Source of the DNA: Adiantum capillus-veneris
Lineage: Eukaryota > Streptophyta > Polypodiopsida > Polypodiales > Pteridaceae
Assembly (NCBI GenBank): GCA_014529385.2
Contig: CM043958.1
Coordinates: 76,935,669-76,999,668, forward strand
DNA length: 64,000 bases
Direction of reading: 5' to 3'
Under the pieces are notes generated by a model. The model searched no databases and was not told the DNA's origin. It was given only the letters and a program-made list of their open reading frames with translations. The first letter of the stretch is position 1. Every line of letters starts with the position of its first letter. Both the position numbers and the translations under genes were made by a program. Positions 39,047-49,990 of the stretch are shown here, piece after piece.

Positions 39047-40165
39047 TCATGAGGAATGTATTTGCAAAAGAGGGCGCTTGGCACCCAACATATATGATAT
39101 ATTGAGTGTATAACTAAATATAATAATCTTTGAATCTTGAGGTTGCAAAATGCATTCAACAGTAGACAAACTCCGTACAATCCTCTTGATGCTGAAATTG
39201 GTTCCACACTCAGACAATATATCAATAGCAATATGCCCTGTGCTATGGAATATTAAGTCGTTGGCGCTCGGTCTGTTTGGCATATTATGGCTGCTATACG
39301 GAGTTTCTACCTCGGCCGCCTGCTGCACAAAAGACCTTTAAGAAGATGTGATTAGATTTTCACTACCTGCCCTACATTAGTAGCTTTCCTCCAAGGAAAA
39401 ATGAGGGTTTGTATTTGCTACAATACCAAAGTGATGTCTTTCATCTGCAGCCATCTGAACTTGATCCGATAGTTGTTGCGTGCATGGACCTTTGCTCATA
39501 GGATCCGCCACCAAATCGTGGTTATTGACAAGAAGGGAGCTTCAAAGTAGTAACTGTTGTGCATTCAAATCCACACCACCAGCATTCCCTACCTCGTATG
39601 CAGCTGCCAAAGAGCAATGTTGCAGTATACTGTTGTTGCTAATCTCAATTGCGCCCGCATTGGCTGCCACCTGCACGTGGTTTAGCAAGAGAAGCTCTTT
39701 ACAGGCAGCAATATTGGCCATATTGTCTGTAAAGTTTCTACTATCTGACCTAGTTGTTGAACGGCAAGAAGTGAACTGCTGCTGGAGGCTAATAGGTGTT
39801 GACATATTGATATGCCTATCTCTAGAAATGCCATTCCTTTGCAGTTCGTGTTCTTCGGCTTCTTCAGCATCAAATCTCTTTGTGTGGAAAAAAGAATTAG
39901 CTTTTGCTTCTGTTCTTTGACTATTCTTTTGATCCTGGTCGACAGCGTAGGCACCTGCATGATTGACTACTTGACTTCCACTGCAATATTGCTGCATCTC
40001 CTTGGAGCTACACATTAACCAACTCCTGCAGACACCATATTCTGTGTTGAATTGGTCACAAGAGATGTTTCTGTTTGTCTGCAGATCCTTCTGAAATGCT
40101 TGTATCAAATTTTCAGATAGGCTATCAAAAGAGTTGGACGAGGAGTGCGACTAAAGCCAATGGCT
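39047..40165 (-). pseudogene. Hypothetical protein, one long exon-like frame plus a downstream piece
   Basis: The minus-strand frame from about 40160 to 39542 begins after a TTTAG acceptor-like site with SHSSSNSFDSLSENLIQAFQ. It is hydrophilic, rich in Asn, Gln and Ser, with local helix-forming Ala/Leu stretches (MANIAACKELLLLNHVQVAA). It stops at QQLLL, but the next frame continues in the same style (NNHDLVADPMSKGPCTQQLS to HFSLEES) down to about 39380, so there is probably one frameshift. A further piece (39328-39047) reads MPNRPSANDLIFHSTGHIAI. The composition recalls the disordered part of a plant transcriptional regulator, but no domain is visible. Captured or degenerate host sequence is the most likely explanation. 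Confidence 0.35.
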
Positions 40166-40266
40166 CATTAGACCATGACTTGCACTCGTGGAAATACTCC
40201 CCAATGCCTTTCCCTCTACATTGAGTTGTCTGCCCCACTAATCCCCTCACACTACCTTGCGAAGCG

Positions 40267-40336
40267 GGTGAACTAGGGGTGAACAAGGAGTGAACTCAGG
40301 GCACCATTTTTGCCCCGAGTTCACCCCTAGTTCACC
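40267..40336. repeat. Compound hairpin with perfect 18-bp arms
   Basis: GGTGAACTAGGGGTGAAC (40267-40284) is exactly mirrored by GTTCACCCCTAGTTCACC (40319-40336). A second, inner pairing (TGAACTCAGGGCA with TGCCCCGAGTTCA) overlaps the right arm, so two alternative stems compete. Confidence 0.85.
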
Positions 40337-40763
40337 GAATCGACGAGCAGCTGCGATTGCATTGTGATTTTCGCTTCTCTTTCCCACCGTAGATCCCCCC
40401 TGGCTGGAGCCGTGCCATATAGTGACGAGGCTGGGATATGGGGAACTCATAAGGCAAAGGTGAAAAAACGTGAGACTTAGAAACGAGAGAAAATGCGCAA
40501 GCTGCACGGGGGGGGGTTGTTGCTGCTCACAATTGCATAGTAGCTCTATCGCAAGTATATGTTGCAAGGCAACTGTGGCCCTCTCTGTCCCACAGACCCC
40601 AAGTTGTTGATCATGCAAAATGAAAGCAAGAGGCATCGGCGCACAAGGGACTCTCTCTCTCTTTCTCAAAGTGGCCAAAGGCAGGGACTCTCACAAGAAG
40701 ATTTAGGAATTTTCTCATGTAGGAAAATGGAGTCTTTTCCAGTGTTTTCCATACAATGAATAA

Positions 40764-40914
40764 CATCATGAGATTCTGCTCGAGAGGCACCGCATACCTA
40801 ACTAGGTACAATTGGCGGCAGGGGACCACCGGCCCCCCCACCGGGCCGGTGGTCCCCTGCCCCGAATTGTACCTAGCTAGGTATGCGGTGCCTCCCTCAC
40901 AGAAAATCATGATG
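40764..40914. repeat. Foldback element, two arms of about 70 bp
   Basis: The left arm contains AGGCACCGCATACCTA, ACTAGGTACAATT and GGCAGGGGACCACCGGCCC. The right arm (from about 40842) is its reverse complement with very few mismatches over the inner 50 bases. The outer 20 bases (CATCATGAGATTCTG against CAGAAAATCATGATG) also pair, imperfectly. The loop is only a few C. It could be a small foldback transposon, a silencing-RNA precursor, or an inverted duplication; no gene is attached. Confidence 0.9.
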
Positions 40915-40967
40915 TTGAGGTAAGTCACAATGTGGGAATTATTGTGAGAATTTGTCCAAAACTTATT

Positions 40968-40972
<5 letters not shown>

Positions 40973-41060
<88 letters not shown>
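40973..41060. repeat. (CT)n microsatellite, about 44 units
   Basis: Long uninterrupted tract about 60 bases beyond the foldback. Confidence 0.97.
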
Positions 41061-41064
<4 letters not shown>

Positions 41065-41885
41065 GCAATTCTAGCAAGGCTGGCATAATGCTTGCATGAT
41101 GATGCCCACCATTGTAGAGGATCATCACATTCGTTTGAATCTCTGATTGGAACCATTGTATTCTCTATGTAGCTGCAGTTATGCTTGTATCATATGTGTA
41201 ACTTTGTAGACTATATTGGCGCTGGCAGCCAGTGGACAAGCTCTGGAAGATGCAAAGTGGACGAGCTGGGGGAAGGTGCAAAGCATTCCTAGAGTGGACG
41301 ATCTTGGGGAGGAGCAGAGTGGACAGAGGTGATGCATGAGAGGCACATATTTTATTGTTTTCATCCTTTGGGAATTTGGGATCTCACAAAGATTTATGTA
41401 ATTAGAATACAAAGTAGACCCAGTGGAGTAGAGTAGGTGAGCAATAGTCTGTGTGAGCGGGGAGGCAGATAGAGGGGGAGGTGGTGTCTGCGAGGCCAAA
41501 AGCAGACAGACAAAGAGAGATGGCATCCTTGACAATAGGACAACAAAAGCAGTGGAGCCAAGCATGGGGGACACATAGAGGGAAAACGCGTTGAGACAGT
41601 GGCAACTCCTATGAGGTCACAATCATAGTGAAGAGAGGAGGCTCTGCATGGTGATCACGACATGCGAGAGAGGGGGACTTGTTTTGATGGTTACAAGTCT
41701 AGTAGGGGGTACCCAATCATATTCCTAATGGCTTCAAAAAAATTAAAAGGTGTTCCTAATTCAAAGATTCCTTTCAAAAACAAGAAAAACGATGCATTAA
41801 TCTATAGCACGTAACGATAGGCAATGACACAGCACATAGATTTGCAACAATATTACCTAAGAAAGATGAATACAACATTGCGCGC

Positions 41886-41932
<47 letters not shown>

Positions 41933-43490
41933 AAACATTAAAGAGAACTTAGAAGAAAACGCTAAAGGAAAAATGAAAGAGCAAAGAAACACCTATTTAT
42001 ATGGACAAAAAAGGTCTTTTTATTTTCCATCTTCATTTGTCTTTTGACTTTCTTTAATCTTTTAACTTTCCACTTTCATCTATCTTTTCATTTCCTAAAC
42101 TCACCCTTCACTTATGCATTTAATATGTTTTGAAATAATTTTTATTTTTCTGAGATTGGGGAGACCTAATCATATTAAATGCAAAAAAATGTGAATCTAA
42201 CTTGATGCGGCAGCGTGGCGGGAGTTTGTGAAGCTTGTTCGTCCTCGCCAAGTGACGGCCCAAGGAGTGGCGTAGAGGCGAAGGCAGGCAGGTGCAACAA
42301 GGCGACGGACAGAGGAAGTGCCAAGGATGAAGAGGGGGGAACACTCAGGTGAAGGCAGATTTTATTTATTTTTTTATTGAAAGATCGCCCACTGGAGCAG
42401 CGTAACGTGCTTGGTGGAGTGTTTATGGGAGCATTACCAAAGTGGAAGTAAGTGAAGGCGGGGGTTCGAATACTATGTCTCGTTTTGCAAGGGTGATGAA
42501 TCTTGCAGAGGGCATGAAGAGAAATCTCACAGAATCTCGAGTAGGTTTTTTGATTTAGAATTGGAAGATTCTCTAGGAATCAAAATGAAAAATTAATTAA
42601 TGTTTGCAAAGTAAACCCAATAGGCTAACACATGCAACTCTAAGTGTGGGACCACATGTGACCAAAGAGAGATTCACAATTATAATTCTTAATTTTATGG
42701 TTACATATGTGAGCCTTAATTGATCAGCATATTGGGTGGATGGCTTTCAGCTTATAACTGAATTATCAAAGACACTTTGTTTGCAGGTTTTATGAGCCAT
42801 ATTGACTAGAGGACCACATTTTGACCATTGGCAAATTATACAGACCAATTTTTGCATATTGAACCTAAGATTTGGATAAAAGAAAGTGAGCGCTCTTTCA
42901 TTCTGAGTACGCTATCTAACCTCTTTATTCTTGTGTGAAGTGCAATTGCAAATCCACGACTAGCATTGTGTCACAGATGAGCTCTCCGATTCAACGTAAG
43001 TCTCTACTTGCAAAGTTTCTATGTTTTAGCATGGCCTTCTTCTTGCAATTTTTTCTCGTTTTGCTTGATTTATGCATCCGTTTGGAATTCTGTGTAAATT
43101 GATAGTGTATTAGACGTTGACATTGGCCTACTAAAAATAGGTCCCTGAAAATAGGTGTGATTTTGTCTGAGTGTTGGTTCAGAGATTTGAAATCATAAAG
43201 AGGTTATATTTGGTCTTGTCTACCATCCTCACAAGTTTTGTTTTATTTGAAGTATTATAGCTCAGCGAAACATGCATATGTGTTGGTGGCTGGAAGAGTA
43301 GCTTTTGGTGACTGACACTCACTAGAGATTGACACACGTATAGTAAGTTGTGGCTGAGTTTTTGAGGGATTGACAATCTCTTATAGCCTCCACGCACTAG
43401 TCGGGTGAGCTACATCCCATGGATTGACATTTTATGTGTCTTTGGTTAGAAGGGTTTTTTAATTGATTTAAGAAAAAAACCCGTAAGTTT
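41061..43490. other. No gene seen; contains an (AG)n tract
   Basis: Nothing recognised on either strand apart from (GA)n at about 41890-41929. A short minus-strand frame at 43397-43179 is not assignable. The sequence up to 43491 is the left flank of the 43492-51703 retrotransposon. Confidence 0.5.
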
Positions 43491-43491
43491 T

Positions 43492-43971
43492 TGTAGACGG
43501 CTGGAGAGTCACCATGTGGGAACGTGTTCTTAGAAGATGGGCAGCGAATCACTTAGTAATTACTAGAATAATTACTACAGTAAACCCAAAGTATATAAAT
43601 AGGGCCCATTACATTGATATCGGGTTGGCAATTGTAATCACTTGTATTAGCGCTTTGGGCTATAATTGCACTTGAGCATCAGTGGCAGTATTGTTGGCTA
43701 TACTTTTCTCTGTAATCATATTCGTTGTAATCTCAATCGTGGTGCATATTCAGTGATACTTACTTCTCAACAGTCTTCTAAATCTGAATCTGAATCTGAA
43801 TCTGAATCTGAACTTTATTCCAGTCTATAAGTCTGATTCTCATTTCAGTATTCACATTTCAGTCTAGTCTCTGAGTTCTGTCTAGTCTGCTGTATGAAAT
43901 CTTCCCCACACGAGTAGCTGAAATCCTTCAACACTGGAATTAGTTGTCTCAAGAGATCAGCTCCAATTCCA
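43492..43971 (+). repeat. 5' LTR of the chimeric element, 480 bp
   Basis: Matches 51248-51703. A TATA box (TATATAAAT) is at 43592-43600. A hexamer, GAATCT, is repeated several times near 43785-43815, giving 24 bases more than in the 3' LTR. Aligning the rest I count nine differences, all transitions. After the LTR comes TTTTGGCGATCACGATGG; TGGCGATCACGATGG may be the primer site, but I cannot name its tRNA. Confidence 0.93.
43592..43600 (+). promoter_or_regulatory. TATA box of the 5' LTR
   Basis: TATATAAAT followed by AGGGCCC, about 100 bases into the LTR. The same box is at 51348-51356 in the 3' LTR. It is the probable Pol II start signal for the element's RNA. Confidence 0.7.
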
Positions 43972-44035
43972 TTTTGGCGATCACGATGGCTTGAGCTGAA
44001 GCTCGTGGACTGAAAGACTCTTCTCCCAGTTGAAG

Positions 44036-45861
44036 TTTTCAGTAATGGCACCAAAATCCAATCGTGGCCGGAAATCTACCAATCGTGTGGACCCCATTCC
44101 TGAAGATTCAGGAAGAGAGTCTGACCCCAAGCAAGAGAAAATGACTGACATTGAGGCTCAAGAGGAGCATAGTCAGGCTGATGAGACGCAGGACTCACAG
44201 CACTCCAGTCGTTCTCGACGCAGACAGGCAGAACGGGAAGCACGAAAGGCAAAGAGTTCCAAGAGTTCTCAGTCTCGCCAGAAAGATGCGCATATCAAAG
44301 GCAGAAAGGGAAGTCACCATACTTCTAGCAGGCAAAACAGAGAAGATACTGATACTGAGACAGAGACAGAGACAGAGATTGATTGGGATGATGACACTGA
44401 CAATTGCAAGAAGGCTCCCAAGCGTCAGTCTGAAGCCAAGAAGAGAACTGGCGGGATCAGCAGTAATCGAAATGATTACACCACTTCCTTGAAGATTTCC
44501 TTTCCCATACTCAAAGAGGGAAAAGGGATGATCCTAATGTTCACATACAAGCTTTCGAGCAGTACGCTGAACTAAAAAACATTGATGAAGATGATTGGGG
44601 GGAATACTTTCCACAAACCTTGAAGGAAGCAGCAAGGAAATGGTATTACCATTATCCTGCATGCCAGTTGAGATCATATAATAAATTACTTAAGGCCTTC
44701 AGGTTGGAATTTTTGGACAATCTAGGAGATGAGGATATTCTCTGTGAATTGGATCAGATCAAACAGAGGAATTTGTCAGTCCGCAGCTATGTCGAAAGGA
44801 TCAAAGAACTAACCAGATAGTTGCAAGAACCACCGTCTGAGAAGAGATTGAGGGCATGGTTTCTGAATGGGTTCAGAAGCAAGAAGCTGAGAGAACAAGA
44901 AGTACCACCCCCTACAAAGAAATTCAATGATCTGGTCCAACGACCATTAAAACTGGAACAGCAGGCTAAGAAAGAAAAGAGCCACAAGAAGAGAAGGACC
45001 AGTAGCAGTAGTTCGGCTACTGAAGCATCTGATTCCAATGCAACATCCAGCAGCTCCGAGACCAGCTCTAATGAATGGACAAAGGAAAAATCAAAGAAAG
45101 GATCATGGACCAAGAAAATTGAAGAAATGGCTAGGCAGATTGCAAAGATTAGCCATACAAGACAGCCGATCCGGAAGATGGAGACTTGGTGTTCAAGATG
45201 TAAATCCAAGGACCACATCTCCACGGAATGCCCACAATGTACCTACTTCAAGGCCTTCGGTCACCTATGGAATAATTGTGGCATCCGAATTCACCATTTT
45301 AAGAAAGGAAAGGATCTATCAGTGGTTGCCTACACTGAACCAGTAAAGGCAGAGCCAATCAAAGTAGCACAAGAAGAGGGACCAGGTACCAGTGGTACTG
45401 GTCAAGGACGTGGCAGATACCAACAAGGAATGGGCAGAGGAAGAGGAAGAGGCAACTTCCAGACCAGGAGCATGAATTGCTACACCTGTGGGAAGTATGG
45501 TCATTTTGCAGCCTAATGTCCAGATGCACCAGTAACGACTGCTAATGAGGCTAAGGCACCAGAGCCAGTCCCAGTCAGAGTAGTTACCAGGAGCAAGGTA
45601 GTGATCATTGAAGAAATTCCAGACATTTCAGAAGTACCATCTAATCCTAACAGTAGCAAGTGGGCCCAACAAAGGGAAGTTTGGAAGGCCAAAGGTAAAG
45701 AAAAGGTGGTAGATGAGTGGCAAGAGCAGCGGGAACTAGCAGCTAAAATCATAGAGGATTTAGCTAAGAAGCTGCCAGAGGAGCAGAAAGTTCTGAGGCT
45801 AGAGTCATTCAGAAGATACCAGCCCAATCGACTGATAAAGATCAGTCAGTACCGGCCATGA
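44036..45861 (+). pseudogene. gag of the chimeric element, with CCHC zinc knuckle
   Basis: Starts MAPKSNRGRKSTNRVDPIPE about 65 bases after the LTR. A charged, disordered N-terminus (Ser/Arg/Gln-rich, with a TETETETEIDWDDD patch) leads to the gag core near 44540-44820: EQYAELKNIDEDDWGEYFPQ, EAARKWYYHY, FRLEFLDNLGDEDILCEL, KQRNLSVRSYVERIKEL. A basic Ser-rich stretch follows, then a first cysteine cluster (CSRCKSKDHISTECPQC), a Gly/Arg-rich box (GRGRGRGN) and the zinc knuckle CYTCGKYGHFAA, where a TAA at 45514 falls just before the last Cys. Another TAG is at 44818 and a frameshift near 44510. Gag packages the element's RNA. Confidence 0.88.
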
Positions 45862-46547
45862 CAGAGACCATGCTGGCTGTAGTACATGGACTAGCTGATG
45901 AAATGGGAGTGGAAGGAAAGAGTAGTACTGATAAAGAAGAATGGCAGTGTGAAGACACTAGTTCTTCAAGCTTTGACAATCAGTCTGACCAGGAGCGAGA
46001 GGAAATTCAGGTGAAAATTTATGATAGAATCCAAAAGCTGACTGTAGAGCTGGAGGATATAAGAAAGACCTTACCTGAGGTGGCCAACTTTATCAGACAA
46101 CGCAGGAAGATTGAGGCAGAGGCCAGAACAGTGGACCTGACGGCTGTCCGGGATGATGAAGTTCCACTTATTCAGGTAGATTACAAGGTCAGGAAGCAGT
46201 AGGAACCTCTCTCAAGCGTCATACTGGATGGAGGAGCAGGAGTCAACATAATGGAAGCCCATCTTCAACAAAGAATGGGTATGAAACCAGCACCATTCAA
46301 AGTAAGAATGGCGGATCATCGAGTCATACAAGCGACGGGCATGATTGAAAACATGCAGATAAGAGTTGGGAGGGAAAAATTCAAAACTAGTTTCCTAGTT
46401 TTGGATGTACAGGGAGCATATGGAATGCTCTTAGGACGCCCATGGTTAAGAACAGCACATGCTGTTCATGACTACGCAAACCAGACCTTAACCATAGAAG
46501 GGGCTAGTGGCAGAATCAAGATCCAGACCAACAACACCAGGAGCTAG
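45858..46547 (+). pseudogene. Retropepsin-like aspartic protease region of the chimeric element
   Basis: A linker frame (45858-46199) is followed, after a TAG at 46200, by SSVILDGGAGVNIMEAHLQQ, which occupies the place of the protease active site. VIQATGMIENMQIRVG and FLVLDVQGAYGMLLGRPWLR follow; the last matches the flap and ILG-type end of plant gypsy proteases. The active-site triplet reads DGG, where most have DTG or DSG. This protein would cut the Gag-Pol chain. A TAG closes the frame at 46545. Confidence 0.85.
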
Positions 46548-47390
46548 AAAAAGGAACTGAGGCCGAAGGAGTTGTGTCAGAAATACCGAGCTAAGAAAAT
46601 TGAGCAAATGCTAGCAGTAATGAACATCTTTCCCTTGCAAGAAATTGATTTGAATGCATTCCTACTAAACAAAGAACAAGCTGACAAGCAGAAGAGACAA
46701 TTCCCTGATCAGTTTACTGAAGTGAATACAGGGGAAGAACCGTTCAGCTAACTGGAAGAATGGAGGAACCAGCTGATACTGGTAAAATAGAAGAATTAGT
46801 ATATTCTGAAGAGTATCCACTGAATCAGAATAATGACTCAGAGATGAATGGACCTTCTTGGAACTATGTTGAAGACTCGACCAAATGAAAAGGAGGAGGA
46901 CCAAATTGGTTGCTTCCAGATGATCAGGAAGTAGAGGAGTGGAACCTGGGATCAGAGGAAAATCCCAGAATGATCAAAGTCAACAAGCACCTGAAACTGG
47001 AAATGAAGGAAAAGGCAAGGAAAATGTTCCAATATTATAAAGATGTATTTGCCTGGGAACATACAAATTTGAAGGGAGTAGATCCTGAAGTCTGTCAACA
47101 CCGAATACCACTGAAATCAGAAGCTAGACCAGTCCGATTGCAAAGATACCGGATGAACCCTAACTATGCAAAGAAGGTCAAGGAGGAGATTGATAACCTT
47201 CTCAAGGCTGGGTTCATTACGAAGGTAGCAAGTAGTGATTGGTTATTTCCAATAGTCGTCGTTCCTAAGAAGAATGGGAAATTAAGGGTTTGTGTCGACT
47301 ATAGGAAACTAAATGCCCAGACCATTAAGGATCCGTTTCCCTTACCTTTTACTGATATGTTGCTTGATGAGATCGCAGGATATGAGACAG
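46548..47390 (+). pseudogene. Reverse transcriptase, N-terminal part only
   Basis: After a linker with a frameshift near 46745 and a TGA at 46886, the frame from 46910 encodes the start of a gypsy RT: MFQYYKDVFAWEHTNLKGVD, HRIPLKSEARPVRLQRYRMN, VKEEIDNLLKAGFITKVASS, WLFPIVVVPKKNGKLRVCVD, YRKLNAQTIKDPFPLPFTDM, LLDEIAG. Right after this, at about 47385, where the palm would continue toward the first catalytic aspartate and YxDD, the sequence changes to unrelated coding. The enzyme is therefore cut off before its catalytic core. Confidence 0.9.
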
Positions 47391-48706
47391 TTGACGGTCA
47401 GACAGCCTTACAAGCGACACCAGGCAACGGATTTAACACAAGTAAGTCCTCTTCGCCTTCGCCTGTTTCATCGTCGTCGACCTCACAGTGTATGGGTAGA
47501 CAGAAACGCTCAGAGAAGATGCAGGAAACTCTTGAAGAAACCCAGGCTATAGTTGCTGAGGCAAAGGCAAGCCTTCCTGTTCTCTCATACAGTAAAATCC
47601 AAAGATATGTCTTTACTGATCACGCAATGACTCTGCTACAACTCTAGGATTTGCGAGTTGTGTTGCAAGCCACAAGGATTGCTTTTCACACAGATATTAT
47701 TAAGCAAGTTCTTGATTCCTTTGATGTTGAAACTAGCAGTGCTGTGATAAATAATATGAAGGTGTCAGTGATACCAGAGGCCATTGCATTTGCATTTCGG
47801 ATGCCTAATGACCCCAAACCGTCTGTGGCAACTGCACAACAAATAAGTACTGCTCTAAAGGAGGACGAAACAGCTAGAAAGAAGCGCAAGGCAAGTGCTC
47901 AAGGAGTTCCAGTAGCAGGACTGGAAGCCTCCACTGCTTACAGGTTTGTAGCAGAAGCAGTCAGTCTTAAGAATAACCCAACGTATGTATTAGAGAAATT
48001 ATTTGCTACGCTGTTGGCCAAGATACTGGATCCACAAGTCCATATCAACCTGTGTCAAATACTCTCGCATAATGTACTCCAACAGACTGCCAAGCTGAAA
48101 TCTCAAACTGTTTTCAAGGCATGGTATGTTTGGCAATTTCTGTATTGGGCTACTGCTGCAGATGTTAATGAGCAGGTAAAGTAGGCATGGAGTGAGCAGC
48201 CCATTTTTGAACCAAAGAAGATTGAACTGTCCTCAGACGACGAGGAAACGGACAATCAAACAATTTCCAAGGACCTGAAAAGGAAAGCCACTACAGAGGA
48301 AGCTGGCAGTTCAAAGAAACCAAGAATTACACTGACCAAAAGCAGTGAATTCTTGAAGCAAATCAAAAGCCAGGTTAAGGCAGCGAGCACTGAGACAACT
48401 GTACCTGATCAGTCAGTTGTCAAACTTACAGTTGCTACTGGCTCTGGGAAAGATCAGGTAAAGTCAGTCACTGAGGCGAAGGTACCAGACCAGTTAGGAG
48501 ACAAAGGCAAGAATCAACTGGATAAGGGGAAAGGTCCAGCGTCCTCAACTGCGTCTGAAACAGTTCCTGCCATTTCTGGAAACCCTCTGCAACTGGTTAA
48601 AAATGATAATTTGCAGCAAATGCAAACTCAGAAATTGAGAGGGCATCTCTTACTCACCAAAACTGATTATGCATCTCTACCTCATGTGGCTCCTGTCAAT
48701 ATATGA
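47391..48706 (+). pseudogene. Unknown coding region 1 of the chimeric element
   Basis: Follows the truncated RT in frame: a Ser-rich linker (SSSPSPVSSSSTSQ), a helical segment (QETLEETQAIVAEAKASLPV), then, after a TAG at 47645, a globular-looking domain (47651-48184) with IIKQVLDSFDVETSSAVINN, VIPEAIAFAFRMPNDPKP, YVLEKLFATLLAKILDPQVH and FKAWYVWQFLYWATAADVNE. After a TAG at 48182 come an acidic DDEET patch and basic clusters (LKRKATTEEAGSSKKPRI) like a bipartite nuclear signal, then a long disordered Lys/Gln/Ser region. The MP-N-D-P block resembles the N-terminal domain of plant transposon-associated proteins of unknown function, but I cannot name a family. Confidence 0.6.
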
Positions 48707-49990
48707 ACCTGTCGATTCTGATCCAACCACGGTCAAAGACAGATGTTCAGTACTAATACAGTGTTCTTGGAATACCATTGTCAGCTGTATGGGACAATTG
48801 GTGGAGGCTGCTGGATCAGAAGATGAGATCAAAAAGCTTAAGGCTGATTTGGAAGAAGCACAGCATCAGATTGCAACACTCCAGAAAGCCCAGGAGTGCA
48901 GAACATACAACACAGGGTATTGGAAGCTCAATCAGCAAGAGCTCAGGAGTTGTTGAACAAAAAGCTAGCCAAAGCTGAGTGTGAAATTATGCTCATGAAG
49001 AGTCAAAGGAATGAGGCACTGAGAGCTGCAGAGCGAGCTGAGGCAGGGCTCAGAATGAAGCGGGCAGAATTCATGAAGCTGCTAATGCACCATACAGCTC
49101 TGAAGCGTTCGCTGACTGACAGATACATCTACAATAGCTTGTCTGAAATTTTAAACCCCGCAGGCATTGCTGTTTTTGACCTAAAAAATTTAAAGTCCTT
49201 AATGGAAAGTTTGCAGAGTGATTTGCAGGACAAGGTGGGTGAGTTTAATAATGCTCTGATGAACCAAGCCATAATGGATTATATTGAGCAACAGACTTCC
49301 CCGGATGAGGAAGAAGAAGATGAACCTGATCAGGAGGAGGAGGATGAAGAGACTGGGCATACAAAGGATGATGATGATGCCCCACCACCATCTCCAACCC
49401 CAGGACCTGGTACTGGTGAGATAGGGCCAGATGAAGGAGGCCAGTCAAAGCCAAACCAACCAGACCAGACTGAAGGACAGCAGGAAGGATAAGAAACAGA
49501 ACAACAGACTGAAGAACAGCAGCCCAGTAACATTGGGAATCAGCCCACAGATCAGTCCCATCACAACAGAGAGGCTAAAGGGAAAATGAAGGTTCAGGAT
49601 GAAGGACCAGTGAATGATCATCAGCATTCACTGCAGCTCATAACCTTGAATAAGTAGCTGAGACATCAACAGGCCTCCATCACCAGACAGTATCTGGAGG
49701 ATGATGCTCTCTAGACTGATTTAGAAAGATTCCATAGATTATATGTGGGAGCCAGGGAAATGGTAGAACATTGGAAATCTGTTGTTTTCCATGATAAAGA
49801 AGCTTGTAGACTACCTGCGCGTCCCAGTACAGTTTAGCTGTTGGAACGAGTTCCGGAATGGATACTCAATAGTGCTGAGAAAGTGGTAAACCCGCACTGG
49901 CAAAGACAGTCTACTGCAGATTGTCAGTTTTTAGCTCTAGAACTGGAACTTTTGCTGGGTAACAAACCAACTTACCTCTGCATGAAGGAC
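48669..49990 (+). pseudogene. Unknown coding region 2: coiled coil and acidic tail
   Basis: Entered by a frameshift at about 48700 (NI/YEPVDSD). EDEIKKLKADLEEAQHQIAT starts a coiled coil that continues after another shift near 48900 (QELLNKKLAKAECEIMLMKS, RAAERAEAGLRMKRAEFMKL). Next come LNPAGIAVFDLKNLKSLMES and then a strongly acidic, proline-rich stretch near 49297-49430 (DEEEEDEPDQEEEDEE, PPPSPTPGPGTG). Gln-rich sequence with stops at 49490, 49655, 49712 and about 49838 follows, all restoring Gln if T is read as C. Coiled coil plus acidic tail suggests a protein-binding or scaffold role, but the function is unknown. Confidence 0.6.

Noticed and set aside
44787-45224. 145-codon minus-strand hydrophobic frame
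   Set aside because: Antisense to gag of the chimeric element; hydrophobicity follows from the complementary Lys/Glu/Ser codons.
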